This document shows positions 61,568 to 64,000 of a DNA stretch of 64,000 bases, one piece after another. Origin of the DNA: an uncultured Mucispirillum sp. (GTDB lineage: Bacteria > Chrysiogenota > Deferribacteres > Deferribacterales > Mucispirillaceae). Each line of letters opens with the position of its first letter. Position 1 is the stretch's first letter. Both the position numbers and the translations under genes were made by a program. The notes beneath the pieces are model-generated. The model worked only from the letters and a program-made list of their open reading frames with translations, made no database searches and was not told where the DNA came from. Location: positions 33,873 through 97,872 of the forward strand of contig CALURO010000009.1 in the NCBI GenBank assembly GCA_944323205.1. The letters are read 5' to 3'.

Positions 61568-62986
61568 ATGGGTGAGTTACAATACGAAATTAAAAATGGA
61601 GTATTTAAAGCTCATATAAACCCTGATAACGACTTATCTGATATTTCAGAAGTATGTAATATTGTGGAAGAACACAGTGAAGTTGTATTGATAGGTATTG
61701 ATTTATATAAATGCTCCTATATACAAAGTAAATTTTTAGCTGGTCTTGTAGCTGTTAAAAAATTAGCCATGGTTAGAAAGATTAATATTGAGCTTTTAAA
61801 TGTCTGCGACCAGATAGCACAGGTGCTGCAGTCTACTAATCTTCAAAAATTATTTGTTATTAAAGACGATTTTGCATCATATCCACTTGATGCACTTTTT
61901 GAAAGATTTTTAGATACAGAAAAAGCAGGTACTGTATCAGAATATTTAGCAGCTAACTATGATGAGAAAATACAAAATAAACTGATTGAACTCATAGAAG
62001 GCGGTAATCCTTTATTTGTAGAATATGCAATTCTTACTATGGGCAGGGCGCAGGATTATCAAAATATAGAAATATATAGAAAAGCTCTTTCTGCTAATGA
62101 AGCAAGTGTTAAAACTGCAGCTATCTTAGTGCTTGGCTGGATAGGAGATACCCACTCTAAAGAGCAGCTTTACAGCTATCTTACAAGTAAAGAGATAGGT
62201 GTACCAGAAGCGGCAGCAGCGTCTATTGCACTGCTTTCTGATGATACTGACTCTGAAAAACTTGCAAAATATCTGCATGACAGTGACGAGCGGATTCGTC
62301 TTGTTGCAATATATGCTTTATCACTTATTAATGATGAGAAAGCATTTGAGTATTTATCAAATGCTATTAAGGAAGAAAAAGATGAAACAGTGCGAGTTCA
62401 GCTTGCTAAAAAGATAGCATTATTTAAAGATGAGCGTGTTGGCAAAATATTGCTTGGTTTACTTGATGATGACTCTATACAGTTAAGAGAGGCGGCAGCT
62501 TCCGGCTTATCTAGACGGGGTAGTGGAGAGTTTACAGAAACACTTGTTGAAAAAATAGGCGATAAAGATAACTGGGTTGGTTTCTTTGCTGCGAAATCAT
62601 TAGCTGGAATAGATGATGAGAAAATAATCAAAAAAATTGAAAGCTATTATGATAAAGTAGAGCAGAATGTTAAACTTGCAATTATAGAAGTATTAGGAAA
62701 ATGTAAAGGTGTTGACCCATCGTTTTTATTATCAAAACTAGATGATGCAAACGAGGATATAAGGAAGGAAGCATTAAATTCGTTAAACCTTATGCATGGC
62801 CCTGTTGCATTAACAGCTGCTATGAAGTTGTATAATACAGACGAAAGCTGGCTTGTAAGGTATAAAGCAGTTAATATTATACTTGAACAGAAACCAGTGG
62901 GCTATGATAGTTTATTAAGAGCTAGACTTAAAGATGAAACTAATAAATATATCCTTGAGCATATCATAGGCGAAATTGGAGAGTAG
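61568..62986 (+). CDS. STAS-like domain fused to HEAT repeats
   Basis: 472 residues. The first 105 residues resemble a divergent STAS domain (VVLIGIDLYKCSYIQSKFLAGLVAVKKLA, LQSTNLQKLFVI) without a clear phospho-Ser. From about 130 the protein is a HEAT/PBS-lyase type repeat solenoid: repeated A...LG.IGD...L...L units such as AILVLGWIGDTHSKEQLYSYL, AIYALSLINDEKAFEYL and AASGLSRRGSGEFTETL. Such solenoids bind protein partners. It lies 4 bases after the STAS gene and 5 before cheR, suggesting a link between partner switching and receptor methylation. Function not established. Confidence 0.75.
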   Translation: MGELQYEIKNGVFKAHINPDNDLSDISEVCNIVEEHSEVVLIGIDLYKCSYIQSKFLAGLVAVKKLAMVRKINIELLNVCDQIAQVLQSTNLQKLFVIKDDFASYPLDALFERFLDTEKAGTVSEYLAANYDEKIQNKLIELIEGGNPLFVEYAILTMGRAQDYQNIEIYRKALSANEASVKTAAILVLGWIGDTHSKEQLYSYLTSKEIGVPEAAAASIALLSDDTDSEKLAKYLHDSDERIRLVAIYALSLINDEKAFEYLSNAIKEEKDETVRVQLAKKIALFKDERVGKILLGLLDDDSIQLREAAASGLSRRGSGEFTETLVEKIGDKDNWVGFFAAKSLAGIDDEKIIKKIESYYDKVEQNVKLAIIEVLGKCKGVDPSFLLSKLDDANEDIRKEALNSLNLMHGPVALTAAMKLYNTDESWLVRYKAVNIILEQKPVGYDSLLRARLKDETNKYILEHIIGEIGE

Positions 62987-62991
62987 ATGTT

Positions 62992-63822
62992 ATGCTTTTA
63001 AATTCAATCAAAATTAACGACCAAGAGTTTGTAGAGTTAAAGGATATAATTTATAAAAATTCAGGTATAATGTTTGCAGAAAATAAAAAATATCTGCTTG
63101 AAAACAGGCTTTCAAAAAGACTTGCAGACCTTAACTTTACTACTTTTAAAGATTATATTTATTACTTAAAATATGATATTAAAAAAAGGCAGGAGCTTGA
63201 TACTTTAATTAACCTTGTTACTATTAATGAAACATATTTCTTAAGGGAGCGTGGTCAGCTTGATTATCTTGTATCAAATATAGTTCCTGATTTGATTAAG
63301 GCTGGTAAAAGAAGTATAAAAATATGGTCAGCACCGTGTTCTACAGGTGAAGAGCCTTATTCTATTGCAATTCTTCTGAAAAATGCAGGCTTGTTTGATA
63401 AAGCATCAATAGATATTATTGCAACAGATATTAACTCAGAAGTTGTAGCATTAGCAAAAAAAGGTGAATACAGACAGGCATCTTTTAGAGGTGTACCGTC
63501 TGACTTTATGAGAAACTTTGATATGCAGGGTCAAAGCTATTTTATTAAAGAAGATATAAAAAGACATGTTCGGTTTAATACTGGCAATATTACAGTTCCA
63601 GCAATCACAAGTCTTATTGGCAAAGTAGATGTTATTTTCTGCCGTAATGTTCTTATTTATTTTGATATGGACGGTAAACAAAGAACAATCAAAAACTTCT
63701 ATAATATGCTTACAGACCCGGGTTATCTATGTCTTGGACACTCTGAAACATTGAATAAAATCTCAGAAGATTTTACAATGAAAAATGCAGGTACATGTAT
63801 AATCTATATGAAGAAAAAATAA
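62992..63822 (+). CDS. cheR: Chemotaxis protein methyltransferase CheR
   Basis: 276 residues. The N-terminal helical domain (ELKDIIYKNSGIMFAENKKYLLENRLSKRL) and SAM-binding domain (IKIWSAPCSTGEEPYSIAILL, DIIATDINSEVV, VDVIFCRNVLIYFD and the LCLGHSETL end) are complete. It methylates receptor glutamates and opposes CheB. A ribosome-binding site (ggagag) lies before the ATG. It is the last gene of the SpoIIE-STAS-HEAT-cheR unit and is followed by a terminator. Confidence 0.96.
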   Translation: MLLNSIKINDQEFVELKDIIYKNSGIMFAENKKYLLENRLSKRLADLNFTTFKDYIYYLKYDIKKRQELDTLINLVTINETYFLRERGQLDYLVSNIVPDLIKAGKRSIKIWSAPCSTGEEPYSIAILLKNAGLFDKASIDIIATDINSEVVALAKKGEYRQASFRGVPSDFMRNFDMQGQSYFIKEDIKRHVRFNTGNITVPAITSLIGKVDVIFCRNVLIYFDMDGKQRTIKNFYNMLTDPGYLCLGHSETLNKISEDFTMKNAGTCIIYMKKK

Positions 63823-63825
63823 TAT

Positions 63826-63855
63826 AAGCCCAGAGTATTCTCTGGGTTTATATTT
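63826..63855 (+). terminator. Terminator after cheR
   Basis: Perfect CCCAGAG/CTCTGGG stem with a TATT loop and a T-rich tail. The remaining 145 bases to the window end are AT-rich with no recognised gene. Confidence 0.85.
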
Positions 63856-64000
63856 AATCACATAATTTCTTATATTCTAGTGAAATTTTATACTGCTTAA
63901 CCCCCATTTTTTTACAATAATATTAATAACTATATAATAATTAAAATAAAATATTTACTAGAATTAAAAATAGAGCTTAAAAATAAGTATATATTAATAT

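Overview
The window is AT-rich DNA from a Gram-negative, flagellated and chemotactic bacterium. It carries a polar-flagellum module (FlhF/FlhG/FliA/FliM/FliY), periplasmic and outer-membrane proteins, a [4Fe-4S] two-subunit fumarase and an HrcA-CIRCE regulated GrpE-DnaK operon. Gene content, base composition and protein style suggest the Deferribacterota, with a gut organism like Mucispirillum as the best guess. That is an inference from style and memory; no 16S rRNA is present to confirm it.

Layout. (1) 1-7.1 kb: envelope and core genes. These are a PgaB-like C-terminus, HemY-type protoporphyrinogen oxidase, a lipoprotein alpha/beta hydrolase, a DUF3015 protein, a DUF4105 periplasmic/outer-membrane protein and a membrane-anchored PHP-domain protein. 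(2) About 7.1-35.6 kb: an accessory defence region ending at a tRNA-Ser(GCT) gene. From left to right it holds a palindromic non-coding element and an Abi_2/AbiF HEPN protein preceded by a structured RNA. A frameshifted HTH protein and a tyrosine recombinase flanked by long palindromes follow. Next is a defence cluster: GIY-YIG nuclease, two tandem OLD-nuclease/UvrD-helicase pairs of Gabija type separated by a small Zn-finger gene, and a STAND ATPase with an N-terminal nuclease-like domain and a truncated KAP fragment as leader. Then comes an extended Type III restriction-modification locus (SNF2 helicase, DUF4391, Mod, Res). The region ends with degraded or orphan antitoxins and a tRNA-targeting integrase. 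(3) 35.7-47.5 kb: housekeeping genes (hrcA-grpE-dnaK, mdh, fumarase, an AlkD-like protein, RarD, a dicarboxylate symporter) plus one decayed IS4-family element. (4) 47.6-63.8 kb: a motility and signalling cluster, flhF-flhG-orf-fliA-cheB / fliM-fliY-cheY-cheZ-like-cheA-orf-ompA-like-orf / SpoIIE phosphatase-STAS-STAS/HEAT-cheR.

The strongest single signal is a run of ten G residues at 28443-28452 inside the Type III methyltransferase gene. It leaves the gene out of frame, whereas nine or twelve G would restore a 620- or 621-residue enzyme. This looks like an ON/OFF phase switch of a DNA methyltransferase. Other notable signals are the doubled OLD/UvrD pairs around a conserved Zn-finger gene and the HEPN protein with its structured upstream RNA. 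The recombinase palindromes, an integrase whose ribosome-binding site lies in a hairpin and whose last codons are cut off by an in-frame TGA, and a CheZ-like protein lacking the catalytic signature also stand out.

Genes appear to work together as follows. In the accessory region most genes are co-directional and tightly spaced or overlapping, which fits operons of alternative anti-phage systems. In the motility region FlhF/FlhG would set flagellar position and number, FliA late flagellar transcription, and FliM/FliY the switch that receives CheY-P. CheA, CheB, CheR and CheY form the adaptation and signalling chain. SpoIIE and STAS proteins form a partner-switching module next to cheR.
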